Positions 1 to 9,242 of a stretch of 64,000 nt of DNA are shown piece after piece (positions within the stretch are counted from its first letter, which is position 1; every line of letters begins with the position of its first letter). Source of the stretch: Rhodothermus profundi (lineage in GTDB: Bacteria > Bacteroidota > Rhodothermia > Rhodothermales > Rhodothermaceae); the NCBI RefSeq assembly GCF_900142415.1, contig NZ_FRAU01000001.1, positions 613,246 to 677,245 on the forward strand. The letters run 5' to 3'. Below the pieces are notes generated by a model. The model saw nothing but the letters and a program-made list of their open reading frames with translations, was not told where the DNA came from and did not search any database. The translations under genes and the position numbers were made by a program.

Positions 1-2
1 CA

Positions 3-563
3 CCGGCCTTCGTGCGCCAGCACTTGCTGCAGGTCTACGGCCCTCTGGTTGAACTGATAACGTCGATCGAAAAACCCATCCTGGGCGCTATCAATGGCAC
101 CGCGGCCGGGGCCGGATGCTCGCTGGCGCTGGCCTGCGACCTGCGCATCATGGCCGACAACGCAAGCCTGATGCTGGCTTTTAGCAACATCGGCCTGGTC
201 CCCGACATGGGGGCCACGTTTCTACTGGTGCGCCTGGTGGGCTATGCACGCGCCTTTGAAATGGCAGCCGAAGGGCAGCGCATCCCGGCCAGCCGTTGTC
301 TTTCGTGGGGACTGGCCAACCGGGTGGTGCCAGCAGACCGACTCCAGGAAGAAGCGCGTCGCTGGGCCCATGAGCTGGCGGCCCGTCCCACGCTAGCCCT
401 GGGCCTGACCAAAACAGCCCTGCACTATGCACTTACCGCTTCCTTGCGTGAGGCCGTTGCCTATGAAGCGCTCCTTCAGCAACAGTGCATCCTGAGCAAC
501 GACCACCGCGAAGGGGTCCAGGCCTTCCTGGAAAAACGTCCCCCCGTATTTACCGGAAGCTGA
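3..563 (+). CDS. Enoyl-CoA hydratase/isomerase (crotonase superfamily), 5' truncated by window edge
   Basis: The reading frame is open to the first base, so the start lies upstream. About 187 residues are visible of the roughly 260 usual for crotonases. The oxyanion-hole loop is present (GAINGTAAGAGCSLALACD). Where classical crotonases have a PGAGGT-type catalytic loop, this one reads GLVPDMGATFLL, close to the PDSGGT form of PaaG/PaaB-like epoxy-phenylacetyl-CoA isomerases and related beta-oxidation hydratases. The family hydrates or isomerises an enoyl-CoA in the cytoplasm. It is the first visible gene of a six-gene operon and stops 3 nt before the amidase start. The exact substrate cannot be read from sequence; the hydratase versus isomerase role is open. 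An internal GTG at 12 is probably not the start, because the fold needs the missing N-terminus. Confidence 0.85.
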   Translation, partial: PAFVRQHLLQVYGPLVELITSIEKPILGAINGTAAGAGCSLALACDLRIMADNASLMLAFSNIGLVPDMGATFLLVRLVGYARAFEMAAEGQRIPASRCLSWGLANRVVPADRLQEEARRWAHELAARPTLALGLTKTALHYALTASLREAVAYEALLQQQCILSNDHREGVQAFLEKRPPVFTGS

Positions 564-566
564 ATC

Positions 567-1994
567 ATGGAACTGTGGCAACACTCCGCACTCGAACTGG
601 GCCAGTTGATTGCCCGCCGAGAGCTGCGTGCCGTCGAAGTGGTCGAGCATTTTCTAGAGCGCATCGCCGCGCTAAATCCTACCCTTAACGCGCTTGTCAC
701 GCTGGACCCGGAAGGTGCTCTGGCGGCTGCCCAGGCTGTGGATGAACAGTTGGACCGTGGCGAATCCCTTTCGCCGCTGGCCGGAGTGCCCGTCACGATC
801 AAGGATCTGACGGAAACGAAAGGTCTGCGGACCACGTACGGCTCGGTGCTGCTGCGCAACCACGTGCCCACCGTCGATGCCGTGCTCGTTGAGCGGCTGC
901 GCCGGGCTGGACTCCCCATTCTGGGCAAAACCAACACGCCGGAATTCGGTGGCAAATTCGACACCGAGAATCGTCTGTTTGGCGCCACACGCAATCCCTG
1001 GAAGCTGTCGCACAGCCCGGGCGGCTCTTCGGGAGGAGCAGCCGCCCAGGTAGCGGCCGGCCTAGGCCCTCTTGCTCACGGCAACGATGGTGGGGGCTCG
1101 ATTCGCGTGCCTGCCTCCTGTTGCGGCGTGTTCGGACTTAAACCGCAGTTCGGACGCGTGCCTTTCTGGCCCCGCCAGGATAGCTGGGCCACGCTGAACC
1201 ACGAAGGCCCTCTTGCCCGAACCGTGCGCGACGCGGCCGTCCTGCTGGACATCATGGCCGGGCCAGATGCCCGCGATCCCTACAGCCTGCCCGGCCCTGT
1301 CCCTTCGTTTCTGGCTTCCTGCGAAGGCGACGTGCAGGGCCTGCGAGTGGCCTGGAGCCCTACCCCAGGCTATGGCCGCATCGATCCCGAAGTGAAAACG
1401 CTCTGCGAGACGGCCGCTCGCACCTTTGAAGACCTGGGTTGTTACGTCGAAGAAGCTTCTCCGCGGTTGGACTTTCCTGCGGAAGCGTTCCTGGGCATTA
1501 TCGTCCCCCGCATGGTTGCCCAGCTTGAACGCGACCTGCCTCCAGACTTTGCAGCGCACCTGGATCCCATGCTGGCCGTCTTTCTACCTTATGCCGATCA
1601 CCTTTCATCCCGCGACGTAGCTCGCGCCGAATTTACCCGGCTACAACTTTATGATCGGGTGGAAGCCTTCTTGCAACAATACGATCTCTGGCTTTTGCCG
1701 GTTATGGCGGCTCCTCCTCATCGCTCGGGTGAATTCGGTCCTACCGAAGTGGCAGGCCACCCGGTCGAAAGTCCTCTAGAACCATTCTTTACGTTTCCAT
1801 TCAACTTGACCGGACACCCGGCCGCCAGCGTGCCGGCTGGTTTTACGCAGGAGGGATTACCCGTCGGTCTGCAACTTGTCGGTCGACGCTTTGACGAAGC
1901 TACCGTTCTGCGGGCCGCAGCCTGTTACGAGGCGGCTCGTCCATGGGCCAACCATTGGCCTGAGATTGCGCTTCAGCCAACCAACCACGCCTGA
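567..1994 (+). CDS. Amidase signature family hydrolase (GatA-like)
   Basis: 475 residues, the normal length for amidase-signature enzymes. The Ser-cisSer-Lys triad is visible: Lys79 in PVTIKDL, Ser154 in GGSSGG and Ser178 in GGGSIR. The Gly/Ser-rich signature runs from about 150 to 190. These cytoplasmic enzymes hydrolyse carboxamides to acid and ammonia; GatA itself works in the tRNA amidotransferase. No gatB or gatC lies nearby. Instead it sits 3 nt after an enoyl-CoA hydratase and 6 nt before an SDR in a CoA-metabolism operon, so a catabolic amidase is more likely than GatA. The ATG at 567 follows the previous stop closely. The substrate is unknown; it could release an acid that the rest of the operon degrades as a CoA ester. 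Confidence 0.88.
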   Translation: MELWQHSALELGQLIARRELRAVEVVEHFLERIAALNPTLNALVTLDPEGALAAAQAVDEQLDRGESLSPLAGVPVTIKDLTETKGLRTTYGSVLLRNHVPTVDAVLVERLRRAGLPILGKTNTPEFGGKFDTENRLFGATRNPWKLSHSPGGSSGGAAAQVAAGLGPLAHGNDGGGSIRVPASCCGVFGLKPQFGRVPFWPRQDSWATLNHEGPLARTVRDAAVLLDIMAGPDARDPYSLPGPVPSFLASCEGDVQGLRVAWSPTPGYGRIDPEVKTLCETAARTFEDLGCYVEEASPRLDFPAEAFLGIIVPRMVAQLERDLPPDFAAHLDPMLAVFLPYADHLSSRDVARAEFTRLQLYDRVEAFLQQYDLWLLPVMAAPPHRSGEFGPTEVAGHPVESPLEPFFTFPFNLTGHPAASVPAGFTQEGLPVGLQLVGRRFDEATVLRAAACYEAARPWANHWPEIALQPTNHA

Positions 1995-2000
1995 CAGACA

Positions 2001-2801
2001 ATGAGCGAACACCGCAATTCATTTACAACCAACCTGAAGGACAAAGTAGCCCTGATCACCGGCGCAAGCCGCGGCATTGGACGAGCTATTGCCGAAGCGT
2101 ACGCGGCTGCCGGCGCCCGCGTCGTCCTAGCTGCTCGTAAGGCCGAAGCGCTTGAGGCTGTGGCCGAAGTAATCCGTAAACAGGGCGGCGAAGTCCTGGC
2201 CATTCCCACCCATGTCGGCCACCCCGAGGAGGTAGATGCTCTGGTTGCCCGAGCTGTTGAGACCTTTGGCGGCATCGACATTCTGGTTAACAACGCGGCG
2301 ACCAATCCGCACTTTGGCCCGATTTTGACGGCCGAACCGTCGCACTGGGACAAAACCTTTGAGGTAAACGTCAAGGGCTATTTTTACACAGCCCGCGCCT
2401 GCCATCCCCACATGAAACGCCGAGGTGGAGGCAAAATCATCAACATTGCCTCCATTGCAGGGAAGCGCCCTCAACCCGGCATGGGCGTCTACTGCGTTAC
2501 CAAAGCGGCCGTGCTCATGCTGACCGAAGTGCTGGCCGCTGAACTGGCTTCCGACAATATCCAGGTCAACGCAATCGTGCCGGGCTTCATCCGGACGCGT
2601 TTTAGTCGCGTGCTCTGGGAAACCCCAACCCTGCACGACACCATCGTGCAGCAAATTCCCCAGCGCCGCATGGCTGAACCTGATGAGCTGATCGGCCTGG
2701 CGCTGTTTCTGGCCTCGGAAGCCTCTAACTATATGACAGGCACAGCCCTTCCCATTGACGGAGGTTTACTGATTGGTTATTCACCCATGAAGCTGTCATG
2801 A
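2001..2801 (+). CDS. Short-chain dehydrogenase/reductase
   Basis: 266-residue classical SDR. The NAD(P)-binding motif TGASRGIG starts at residue 20, NNAA is at 97-100, and the catalytic Ser151, Tyr164 and Lys168 (YCVTK) are all present. The C-terminal [11 protein letters not shown] segment is typical of FabG-like enzymes. The family oxidises or reduces hydroxy/keto groups on small molecules or CoA thioesters. Basic Arg44-Ala-Ala-Arg after the second beta strand would favour NADP(H), but that is only a hint. Its stop overlaps the start of the next dehydrogenase (ATGA), indicating translational coupling. Within this operon it could oxidise a hydroxyacyl-CoA to a ketoacyl-CoA. Substrate not determinable from sequence. 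Confidence 0.9.
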   Translation: MSEHRNSFTTNLKDKVALITGASRGIGRAIAEAYAAAGARVVLAARKAEALEAVAEVIRKQGGEVLAIPTHVGHPEEVDALVARAVETFGGIDILVNNAATNPHFGPILTAEPSHWDKTFEVNVKGYFYTARACHPHMKRRGGGKIINIASIAGKRPQPGMGVYCVTKAAVLMLTEVLAAELASDNIQVNAIVPGFIRTRFSRVLWETPTLHDTIVQQIPQRRMAEPDELIGLALFLASEASNYMTGTALPIDGGLLIGYSPMKLS

Positions 2802-3991
2802 ATACGCAGGTCTTACCGAACACCTTACTGGACGAGGTGCAATCCTTTCTTGAATCGCGGGTATACCCGCTGGAGCAGCGCCTGTTGCGCAAAGGATTAG
2901 GGGCGCTGCGCGAGGAACTGGAGCAACTACGCGCCGAAGTAAAGGCCCGCGGCTGGTGGTGTCCTCCGCTCCCCCAGCACCTGGGCGGCATGGGATTGTC
3001 GCTTACGGAATTCGCTCATCTGAGCGAGCGTCTGGGCCGCACGCCGCTGGGCCATTACCTGTTCAACTGCCAGGCACCCGACATCGGGAATATGGAGCTG
3101 CTGCTGGCCCATGGTACGCCGGAGCAGCAGGAGCGCTTTCTCCAGCCCCTGGTACGGGGCGAAATACGCAGCTGTTTTGCCATGACGGAGCCAGAGCATG
3201 CCGGTTCCAACCCCGTCTGGCTCAGCACCACAGCCCGCCGCGAAGGAGATTACTATATTCTTGACGGCCACAAGTGGTTCGTTACAGGTGCTGAGGATGC
3301 AGCCTTCGCCATTGTGATGGCCATCACCAATCCGGAGGCCGAGCGCCCTCATGAGCGGGCCAGTCTGCTCATCGTTCCTACCGATACACCGGGTTTTTTG
3401 CATGTGCGTCGGCTGCCTGTCATGGGCGAGCTGGGCGAGGGATGGCTAAGCCACTCCGAAGTGCGCTTTGAACGTTGCCGCGTCCCTCTAAGCTACCGGC
3501 TGGGGCCCGAAGGCGCAGGCTTTGCGCTGGCGCAGGAGCGGTTAGGCCCGGGCCGGATTCATCATGCCATGCGCTGGATTGGCATTTGCGAACGCGCACT
3601 GGCCCTGATGTGTCGTTATGCGCTGCGCCGGGAGCTGGCGCCGGGACAGCCCCTGGCCGATCAGCAGGTAGTCCGGCATGCCATTGCCGACAGTCGGGCT
3701 GAAATTGAAGCCGCTCGCCACCTTATCCTGGCCACTGCCGAGAAAATCGAACAAGCGGGCACTCATGCCGCACGTGTCGATATTTCACTGCTCAAGTTTT
3801 ACGTGGCGGGTGTGCTGCAACGCGTGCTCGACCGAGCGCTGCAGGTGCATGGCGCGCTGGGTATGACCGACGACACTATTCTGGCCTTCTGGTACCGCCA
3901 CGAACGCGCTGCTCGCATCTACGACGGTCCGGACGAGGTGCATCGCGACCTGGTCGCGCGTTTGGAGCTACGCCGCTATCTGGAAACCTGA
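2798..3991 (+). CDS. Acyl-CoA dehydrogenase, ACAD10/11 dehydrogenase-domain type
   Basis: 397 residues with the usual FAD-dependent ACAD layout: helical N-terminus, beta domain with the [12 protein letters not shown] loop, and C-terminal helical bundle. The segments [17 protein letters not shown] and YDGPDEVHR closely match my recollection of the dehydrogenase domain of mammalian ACAD10/ACAD11, where Asp replaces the Glu of the classical YEGT catalytic loop. In that family the enzyme works with an APH-type kinase that phosphorylates 4-hydroxyacyl-CoAs; the phosphate is then eliminated to give an enoyl-CoA. A separate gene for that kinase lies two genes downstream (5693-6754), so the eukaryotic fusion is split here. 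The start overlaps the SDR stop by 4 nt. Substrate range is inferred from family only. Confidence 0.9.
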   Translation: MNTQVLPNTLLDEVQSFLESRVYPLEQRLLRKGLGALREELEQLRAEVKARGWWCPPLPQHLGGMGLSLTEFAHLSERLGRTPLGHYLFNCQAPDIGNMELLLAHGTPEQQERFLQPLVRGEIRSCFAMTEPEHAGSNPVWLSTTARREGDYYILDGHKWFVTGAEDAAFAIVMAITNPEAERPHERASLLIVPTDTPGFLHVRRLPVMGELGEGWLSHSEVRFERCRVPLSYRLGPEGAGFALAQERLGPGRIHHAMRWIGICERALALMCRYALRRELAPGQPLADQQVVRHAIADSRAEIEAARHLILATAEKIEQAGTHAARVDISLLKFYVAGVLQRVLDRALQVHGALGMTDDTILAFWYRHERAARIYDGPDEVHRDLVARLELRRYLET

Positions 3992-4001
3992 CTTGCCGCC
4001 T

Positions 4002-5696
4002 ATGTTTGTGCAGGAGCCGCCTGTCCTCGACAACACCTATGAAACCGACCCGATGCTGCGCGGCTACCTCGCGCGCGTTCTTCCTCCTGAGGTGCTGCGC
4101 GACCTCGAACCCGAACTGCAGGAGCTGGGCGCCCTCGCTGGCGGACCGCTTTACCGTCTCCAGCTTGAAGACCGCACCAGCGAACCCGTTCATATTCCCT
4201 GGAGTCCCTGGGGCGAACGTATCGATGAAGTGCGCCTGACCCGGGTCTGGCAGGAAGCTGAACGCCTGGCTGTACGCTTCGGCCTGGTCGCCACTGCCTA
4301 TGAACAAGCGCACGGGGCCTTTTCGCGCATTCATCAGTTTGCCAAAGTCTACCTGTTTGCGCCTTCAACTGATATCTATGCCTGTCCGCTGGCAATGACC
4401 GACGGCGCCGCTCGCACGCTGCTCGCCAGCGGCAATCGGCAACTGATCGAGCGGGCTCTGCCGCACCTGACAAGCCGGGATCCTGCGACCTTCTGGACCA
4501 GTGGTCAGTGGATGACCGAGCTGGCAGGCGGCTCAGATGTCGGACGAAGCCAGACCGTGGCACGCCGCGCACCGGACGGCTCCTGGCGCCTCTATGGCCG
4601 CAAATGGTTTGTCTCGGCCGTTACAGCCCAGATGGCGCTTATCCTGGCCCGTCCGGAGGGCAATCCTCCAGGAGGCCAGGGACTGGCCCTCTTCTATGCT
4701 GAGCTGCGCGACGCGCAGGGACGACCACGGGGCTTTCAAATCCTGCGCCTGAAAGACAAGCTAGGAACGCGCAAGCTGCCTACAGCCGAAGTCCTGCTAG
4801 AAGGACTACCGGCAGAGCCGGTGGCCGGCCTCACGCATGGCACGCGGGCCATCGCTCCAATGCTGAACGTCACGCGCACCTGGAACGCCATCACAGCCAC
4901 GGCACTCATGCAACGCGGTCTCATGCTGGCCTGCAGCTATGCTCGGCGGCGAATCGCCTTCGGTAAGCCCCTGATCGAACATCCGCTTCACCTTGATACG
5001 CTGGCTGGTCTGCAGGCTGAAACGGCTGCCGCCTTCCACCTGTCCTTCCTGATTGCTGAACTCATGGGCCGGGCCGAAACCAACATAGCGACGGACAGTG
5101 AACGGGCCCTATTGCGGCTGATGACTCCGGTCGCCAAGCTAACAACGGCCCGGCAGGCAGTAACGGTGCTGAGCGAAGTACTGGAGGCTTTTGGAGGCGC
5201 CGGCTACGTTGAAGACACGGGACTGCCCGCCCTGCTGCGCGACGCGCAAGTGCTTCCTATCTGGGAGGGCACGACCAACATACTGGCTCTTGATGTGCTG
5301 CGCGCGCTCGACGAGGTCGAGGGCCTAACTGCCCTGCAGGAAGCTTTTGACACCTGGCTACCGTCGCTGCCTGCTGCGTTGGCATCGCCCGCCCGAAAAG
5401 CGCAGGCGGCGCTGCAGGCAGCCACAACCTGGTTAACCAGAGTGGCTGCCGATCCCGCTCGGCTTCAGGCCGACGCTCGTCGCTTTGCGCTCACGCTGGG
5501 ACGAGCTACGGCGCTGGCCTTGCTATTACGCCAAGCAGCCTGGGGGCTAGCGCGCCATGACGGCCGCCCAGCCGCAGCTGCGCTGCGTTTTGCCCGAACC
5601 GACATCAACGCCCTGGCAGCCTGCGCACCGCCAGCCGAAAGCCGCGCCCTGGTGCTGGACGAACCGTTCCACCTACAGCCGTCTCTGTCGCCATGA
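4002..5696 (+). CDS. AidB-like acyl-CoA dehydrogenase with C-terminal extension
   Basis: About 564 residues, long for an ACAD. The central domain has WMTELAGGSDVG and RLKDKLGTRKLPTAEV, and the C-terminal domain EAFGGAGYVEDTG and LPIWEGTTNILALDVLRAL; this order and wording resemble E. coli AidB, an FAD protein with DNA-binding activity and weak isovaleryl-CoA dehydrogenase activity. About 130 extra helical residues follow. The frame also opens at a TTG (3993), but the ATG at 4002 is the more probable start. The gene overlaps the next start by 4 nt (ATGA). Location in a CoA-catabolism operon favours a metabolic dehydrogenase over a DNA-repair role, though the AidB similarity leaves both open. 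Confidence 0.85.
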   Translation: MFVQEPPVLDNTYETDPMLRGYLARVLPPEVLRDLEPELQELGALAGGPLYRLQLEDRTSEPVHIPWSPWGERIDEVRLTRVWQEAERLAVRFGLVATAYEQAHGAFSRIHQFAKVYLFAPSTDIYACPLAMTDGAARTLLASGNRQLIERALPHLTSRDPATFWTSGQWMTELAGGSDVGRSQTVARRAPDGSWRLYGRKWFVSAVTAQMALILARPEGNPPGGQGLALFYAELRDAQGRPRGFQILRLKDKLGTRKLPTAEVLLEGLPAEPVAGLTHGTRAIAPMLNVTRTWNAITATALMQRGLMLACSYARRRIAFGKPLIEHPLHLDTLAGLQAETAAAFHLSFLIAELMGRAETNIATDSERALLRLMTPVAKLTTARQAVTVLSEVLEAFGGAGYVEDTGLPALLRDAQVLPIWEGTTNILALDVLRALDEVEGLTALQEAFDTWLPSLPAALASPARKAQAALQAATTWLTRVAADPARLQADARRFALTLGRATALALLLRQAAWGLARHDGRPAAAALRFARTDINALAACAPPAESRALVLDEPFHLQPSLSP

Positions 5697-6754
5697 GCGT
5701 TCGACTCGAACCCCATGAGCTGAGCGACGTCCGCCCCGAAGCTCGCTTTAATGAAGCCCGGCTTGCTGCTTTTCTGCGGGGTAAGCTGCCGGGCACCGAC
5801 CAGCCGCTGCGCGTACGGCAATTTACCGGTGGCGCCGCTAACCTGACTTATCTGCTTGACTACGGCACCCATCAGTACGTACTGCGGCGCTCTCCACCTG
5901 GCCCCCTGCCACGCGGCGGCCACGACATGCGCCGCGAGTACACGGTGCTCTCGCGTCTATGGCAGGCGTATCCGCTCGCACCCCGTGCCTTCCTTTTCTG
6001 CGACGACCCCGAAATTGTGGGCACCCCCTTTTTTGTAATGGAGCGACGGCATGGCGTGGTCGTACGCACAGAGCTGCCCGCCATATTTCAGCCACATCCC
6101 GATGCGCCTCGCCGCATGGCCCTGGCACTTGTCGACGCGCTGGCCGACCTGCATGCCGTCGACTTTCGCGCCATTGGTCTCGGCGAGCTAGGCCGCCCCG
6201 CAGGCTTTCTCGAACGCCAGATCGAAGGCTGGTGGAAACGCTGGGAAGCTGCACGCACCATGGATTTGCCTGACCTGGCGGCCGTTTACACCTGGCTCCA
6301 GGCTAACCGGCCAGCCCATGCTGAAACGGCGCTGGTGCATAATGATTATAAGCTGGACAATGTGATGTTCGCGCTTACCGATCCAGGCCGTATCGTTGCT
6401 GTCTTCGACTGGGACATGTGCACTCTGGGCGACCCGCTCAGCGACCTCGGGGCCCTGCTGGCCTACTGGGTTCGTCCAGACGATCCTCCTATCTTTCGTT
6501 CCCTGACCACCATGCCCCTGGACGAGCGCTTTCCTACGCGGGAGGAGCTGGTGGCCCGCTATGCAGCCCGCCGTGGCCGCCCACTTCCAGACGTGCGCTT
6601 CTACCATGTGCTGGGGCTTTACCGCGTCACGGTCATCGTAGCCCAGCTCTATGCTCGCTTTGTTCGGGGCTTAAATGCTGATCCACGCTACAAAGCCCTC
6701 GGCTCTGTTCTCCCTGCCCTGGCCCGGGCCGCCCGCACTGTGGCAGAAGCCTGA
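5693..6754 (+). CDS. APH-family phosphotransferase, ACAD10/11 kinase-domain type
   Basis: 353 residues of the aminoglycoside-phosphotransferase/choline-kinase fold. The nucleotide loop is near 44-55 (FTGGAANLTYLL). The Brenner motif HNDYKLDN is at 216-223 and the metal-binding DWD at 239-241, followed by TLGDPLSDLG. This wording matches the kinase domain of ACAD10/ACAD11 and bacterial LvaA-type kinases rather than antibiotic-resistance enzymes. By family knowledge it would phosphorylate the 4-hydroxyl of an acyl-CoA so the partner dehydrogenase can eliminate it. It is the last gene of the operon and overlaps the AidB-like gene by 4 nt. The convergent prolyl oligopeptidase gene ends 11 nt downstream. 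Aminoglycoside modification is unlikely given the context. Confidence 0.87.
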   Translation: MSVRLEPHELSDVRPEARFNEARLAAFLRGKLPGTDQPLRVRQFTGGAANLTYLLDYGTHQYVLRRSPPGPLPRGGHDMRREYTVLSRLWQAYPLAPRAFLFCDDPEIVGTPFFVMERRHGVVVRTELPAIFQPHPDAPRRMALALVDALADLHAVDFRAIGLGELGRPAGFLERQIEGWWKRWEAARTMDLPDLAAVYTWLQANRPAHAETALVHNDYKLDNVMFALTDPGRIVAVFDWDMCTLGDPLSDLGALLAYWVRPDDPPIFRSLTTMPLDERFPTREELVARYAARRGRPLPDVRFYHVLGLYRVTVIVAQLYARFVRGLNADPRYKALGSVLPALARAARTVAEA

Positions 6755-6765
6755 TGCACGCATCG

Positions 6766-8895
6766 CTACCGCATCGTTTCTATCCGGGATAAATCAAGCA
6801 TTCGCACCAGAAAAGCCCACTTATCCGCCTCCATCTCGATTCGTTTCCGGGTCGGGATGCCTCCCCCGTGCCCGGCCCGAGTCTCAACGCGTAGCAGAAT
6901 GGGCCGGGCGCACCCCTGCGCCCGTTGCAGCGTGGCGGCAAACTTGTACGAATGCGCCGGCACCACCCGATCATCGTGGTCCGCCGTCATGATAAGCGTC
7001 GGCGGATAGCAGCGGTGCAGGCGTACGTTGTGCAGAGGAGAATAGGCATACAGAAAACGGAAATGCTCAGGGTTCTCGGGTGAGCCGTATTCGGGCACCC
7101 AGGCCCATCCAATCGTAAAACGGTGGTAGCGCAACATATCCAGCACGCCCACCTGCACAATCACCGCTCCAAACAGCTCCGGCCGCTGCGTGAGCACGGC
7201 CCCGGTCAACAATCCGCCGTTGCTGGCTCCACCAATAGCCAACCGATGAGGCGAAGTATACCCTTCCCGGATGAGATATTCTGCTGCCGCAATAAAGTCG
7301 TCAAACACGTTCTGCTTGTTTTCGAGCATGCCCGCCCGGTGCCAGGCTTCGCCGTACTCTCCCCCTCCCCGGAGATTGGCCACGGCATAGATTCCACCGA
7401 GCTCTAACCAGACCAGGTTGCTCGGATTGAACGAGGGGGTGAGACTAATGTTAAAGCCACCGTAGCCGTACAGGTAAACGGGATGCGTTCCGTCGCGCAC
7501 CAACCCCTTGCGATGAACCAGAAACATGGGAATCCGCGTCCCATCCTTGCTTTGATAGAAAACCTGCCGTACTTCGTAGGGATCTGGATCGAAGTCAATC
7601 TCCGGTGCATGAAAGACCGTTGTCCTGCCCGTCTCCAGATCATGTCGGAAGATGGTCGTCGGATAGGTAAAGCTGGTGAAACTGAAAAACAGCTCCGAAT
7701 CGTCCGGACGCCCGCTTACGCTGGAGACGCTTCCCAGCGTAGGCAGTGCGATAGTATCCAGAAGCGTTCCGTCCAACGCGTGCACGGTCAAACGCGTTTT
7801 GACATCTTCGAGCGCCCGCACCACAAAACGTCCACCGGCCAGCGTTACTGACTGGATCACCGCCTTGCTTTCCGGGATGATCGTGCGCCAGTTGGCACGT
7901 TCTGGACGGGTAATGTCAATGGCGATCAGGCGGCCATTCGGGGCCTCCAGGTTGGTCAGAAGGAAAAATGTTGTCCCGGTGTTGCCCACAAATTCGTAGC
8001 GCGCGTCAAAATCATCCAACAACCGCACGACCGGCGCATCTGGTTGATTTAAGTCTTTGTAGTACAGTCGATTACGCGTATCAGTCCCTTTCCAGACGGT
8101 TAGAATCAAGTACTGTCCGTCGCGGGTTACTTCGGCGCTAAACCCCAGCTCTGGATCGTCCGGGCGCTCGTAGATCAGCACATCCTGGGATTGGTCCGTG
8201 CCTAACCGATGAAAGTATAGCTTCTGGTTTCGGTTGGCGGCCGCCAGCGTATCATCGGTTGGTTCAGGGTAGCGGCTGTAGAAAAAGCCGCTGTTGTCAG
8301 GCAACCAGGCAGCTCCGCTGAATTTGATCCATCGCAGCGTTTCCGGAAGATCTTTGCCGGTCTCTACCTCGCGGATGCGGAACGTGCGCCAGTCGGAACC
8401 TGCCTCGCTGAGTCCATAGACCACATAACGACCATCTGGACTGATGGCCAGCGTGGCGAGGGCGATGGTGCCATCCTCGGAAAACGTATTGGGATCAATC
8501 AGCACGCGAGGTGCCCCGTCGCGCCCTTCCTGCACGTAAAGCACCGATTGATCTTGCAGGCCGTCGTTTTTAAAGAAGAAATACCGTCCTCCTTCTTTCT
8601 GAGGCACGCCATAGCGAGGATAATTCCACAGCTCTCTCAGGCGCTGGCGAATCCAGGCACGCTGTGGAATACTGTCGAGATAGGCAAAGGTCAGCGTATT
8701 TTGCGCTTCGATCCACCGCCGGGTTTGCTCGCTGTCCAGATCTTCCAGCCAACGATATGGGTCTGGTACCAGCACCCCGTGGTAATGATCAACCACAGGC
8801 ACCCGGGGCGTTTCCGGATAGCTGATCTGTTGAGCCCAGAGCGTTGGCGTTTGCAGCAACGCCACCACCAGCCATCCAATCATGCGCTGCTTCAT
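6766..8895 (-). CDS. Prolyl oligopeptidase family serine peptidase (S9A), exported
   Basis: 709 residues. A signal peptide occupies about residues 1-21 (hydrophobic MIGWLVVALLQTPTLWA then AQ). The beta-propeller follows, then an alpha/beta hydrolase domain with Ser558 in GGASNGG, Asp641 in TADHDDRVVP and His676 in TRAGHGGG, the complete catalytic triad. It cleaves after proline in short peptides. Cytosolic mammalian POP has no signal; exported forms like this are common in Bacteroidota and would act in the periplasm. The ATG at 8895 has an AGAGG Shine-Dalgarno on the minus strand and a promoter candidate about 45 nt upstream. The gene stands alone, convergent with the CoA operon. Confidence 0.95.
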   Translation of the reverse strand: MKQRMIGWLVVALLQTPTLWAQQISYPETPRVPVVDHYHGVLVPDPYRWLEDLDSEQTRRWIEAQNTLTFAYLDSIPQRAWIRQRLRELWNYPRYGVPQKEGGRYFFFKNDGLQDQSVLYVQEGRDGAPRVLIDPNTFSEDGTIALATLAISPDGRYVVYGLSEAGSDWRTFRIREVETGKDLPETLRWIKFSGAAWLPDNSGFFYSRYPEPTDDTLAAANRNQKLYFHRLGTDQSQDVLIYERPDDPELGFSAEVTRDGQYLILTVWKGTDTRNRLYYKDLNQPDAPVVRLLDDFDARYEFVGNTGTTFFLLTNLEAPNGRLIAIDITRPERANWRTIIPESKAVIQSVTLAGGRFVVRALEDVKTRLTVHALDGTLLDTIALPTLGSVSSVSGRPDDSELFFSFTSFTYPTTIFRHDLETGRTTVFHAPEIDFDPDPYEVRQVFYQSKDGTRIPMFLVHRKGLVRDGTHPVYLYGYGGFNISLTPSFNPSNLVWLELGGIYAVANLRGGGEYGEAWHRAGMLENKQNVFDDFIAAAEYLIREGYTSPHRLAIGGASNGGLLTGAVLTQRPELFGAVIVQVGVLDMLRYHRFTIGWAWVPEYGSPENPEHFRFLYAYSPLHNVRLHRCYPPTLIMTADHDDRVVPAHSYKFAATLQRAQGCARPILLRVETRAGHGGGIPTRKRIEMEADKWAFLVRMLDLSRIETMR

Positions 8896-8936
8896 TTGGC
8901 GTCCTCTTATTAGCCTTCCTGAATTAGACAGGACAA

Positions 8937-8965
8937 TTTAGAAAACGGTGGTCACTATGTGGCAA
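8937..8965 (-). promoter_or_regulatory. Probable sigma-70-type promoter of the prolyl oligopeptidase gene
   Basis: On the minus strand TTGCCA (8960-8965) is followed after 17 nt by TCTAAA (8937-8942). These match five of six and four of six consensus bases with ideal spacing. The predicted transcript would have a leader of about 35 nt before the ATG at 8895. Chance matches in a 350-nt gap are possible. Confidence 0.45.
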
Positions 8966-9242
8966 GCGTGACTGGCGGATCAGCGTAGGGGATGCCCTGC
9001 GTTGTCTGCGCTTTCGAGTAGAAGGGCTTCGGAGCATTTCGGGCTACTGTCCAGCAGGACCGATACTTGACCTTCCGCAGCAGGTTGAGCAAGGCGCCCA
9101 ATCGCTCCTTAGAGAAACGCGGCGAATCTGTAGCAGGCGGCTCCTCCGATCTGCAACGCATCAGCACCGACAGCACAGGCCGCCGTGCGCAACAGAGCTG
9201 CGGCGAGGCGAGGGTTTGCGCCTCCAAAAAGCTCAGAGCGGT
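8966..9242. other. Intergenic stretch without a recognisable gene
   Basis: This stretch has short open frames on both strands (for example 90 codons on the minus strand, 8955-9227), but none shows a known motif, a Shine-Dalgarno or biased composition. I see no repeat, tRNA or clear terminator. It could be decayed coding sequence. Confidence 0.4.

Noticed and set aside
5693-6754. Aminoglycoside resistance phosphotransferase
   Set aside because: The fold is shared, but motifs and operon match the ACAD10/11 kinase group.
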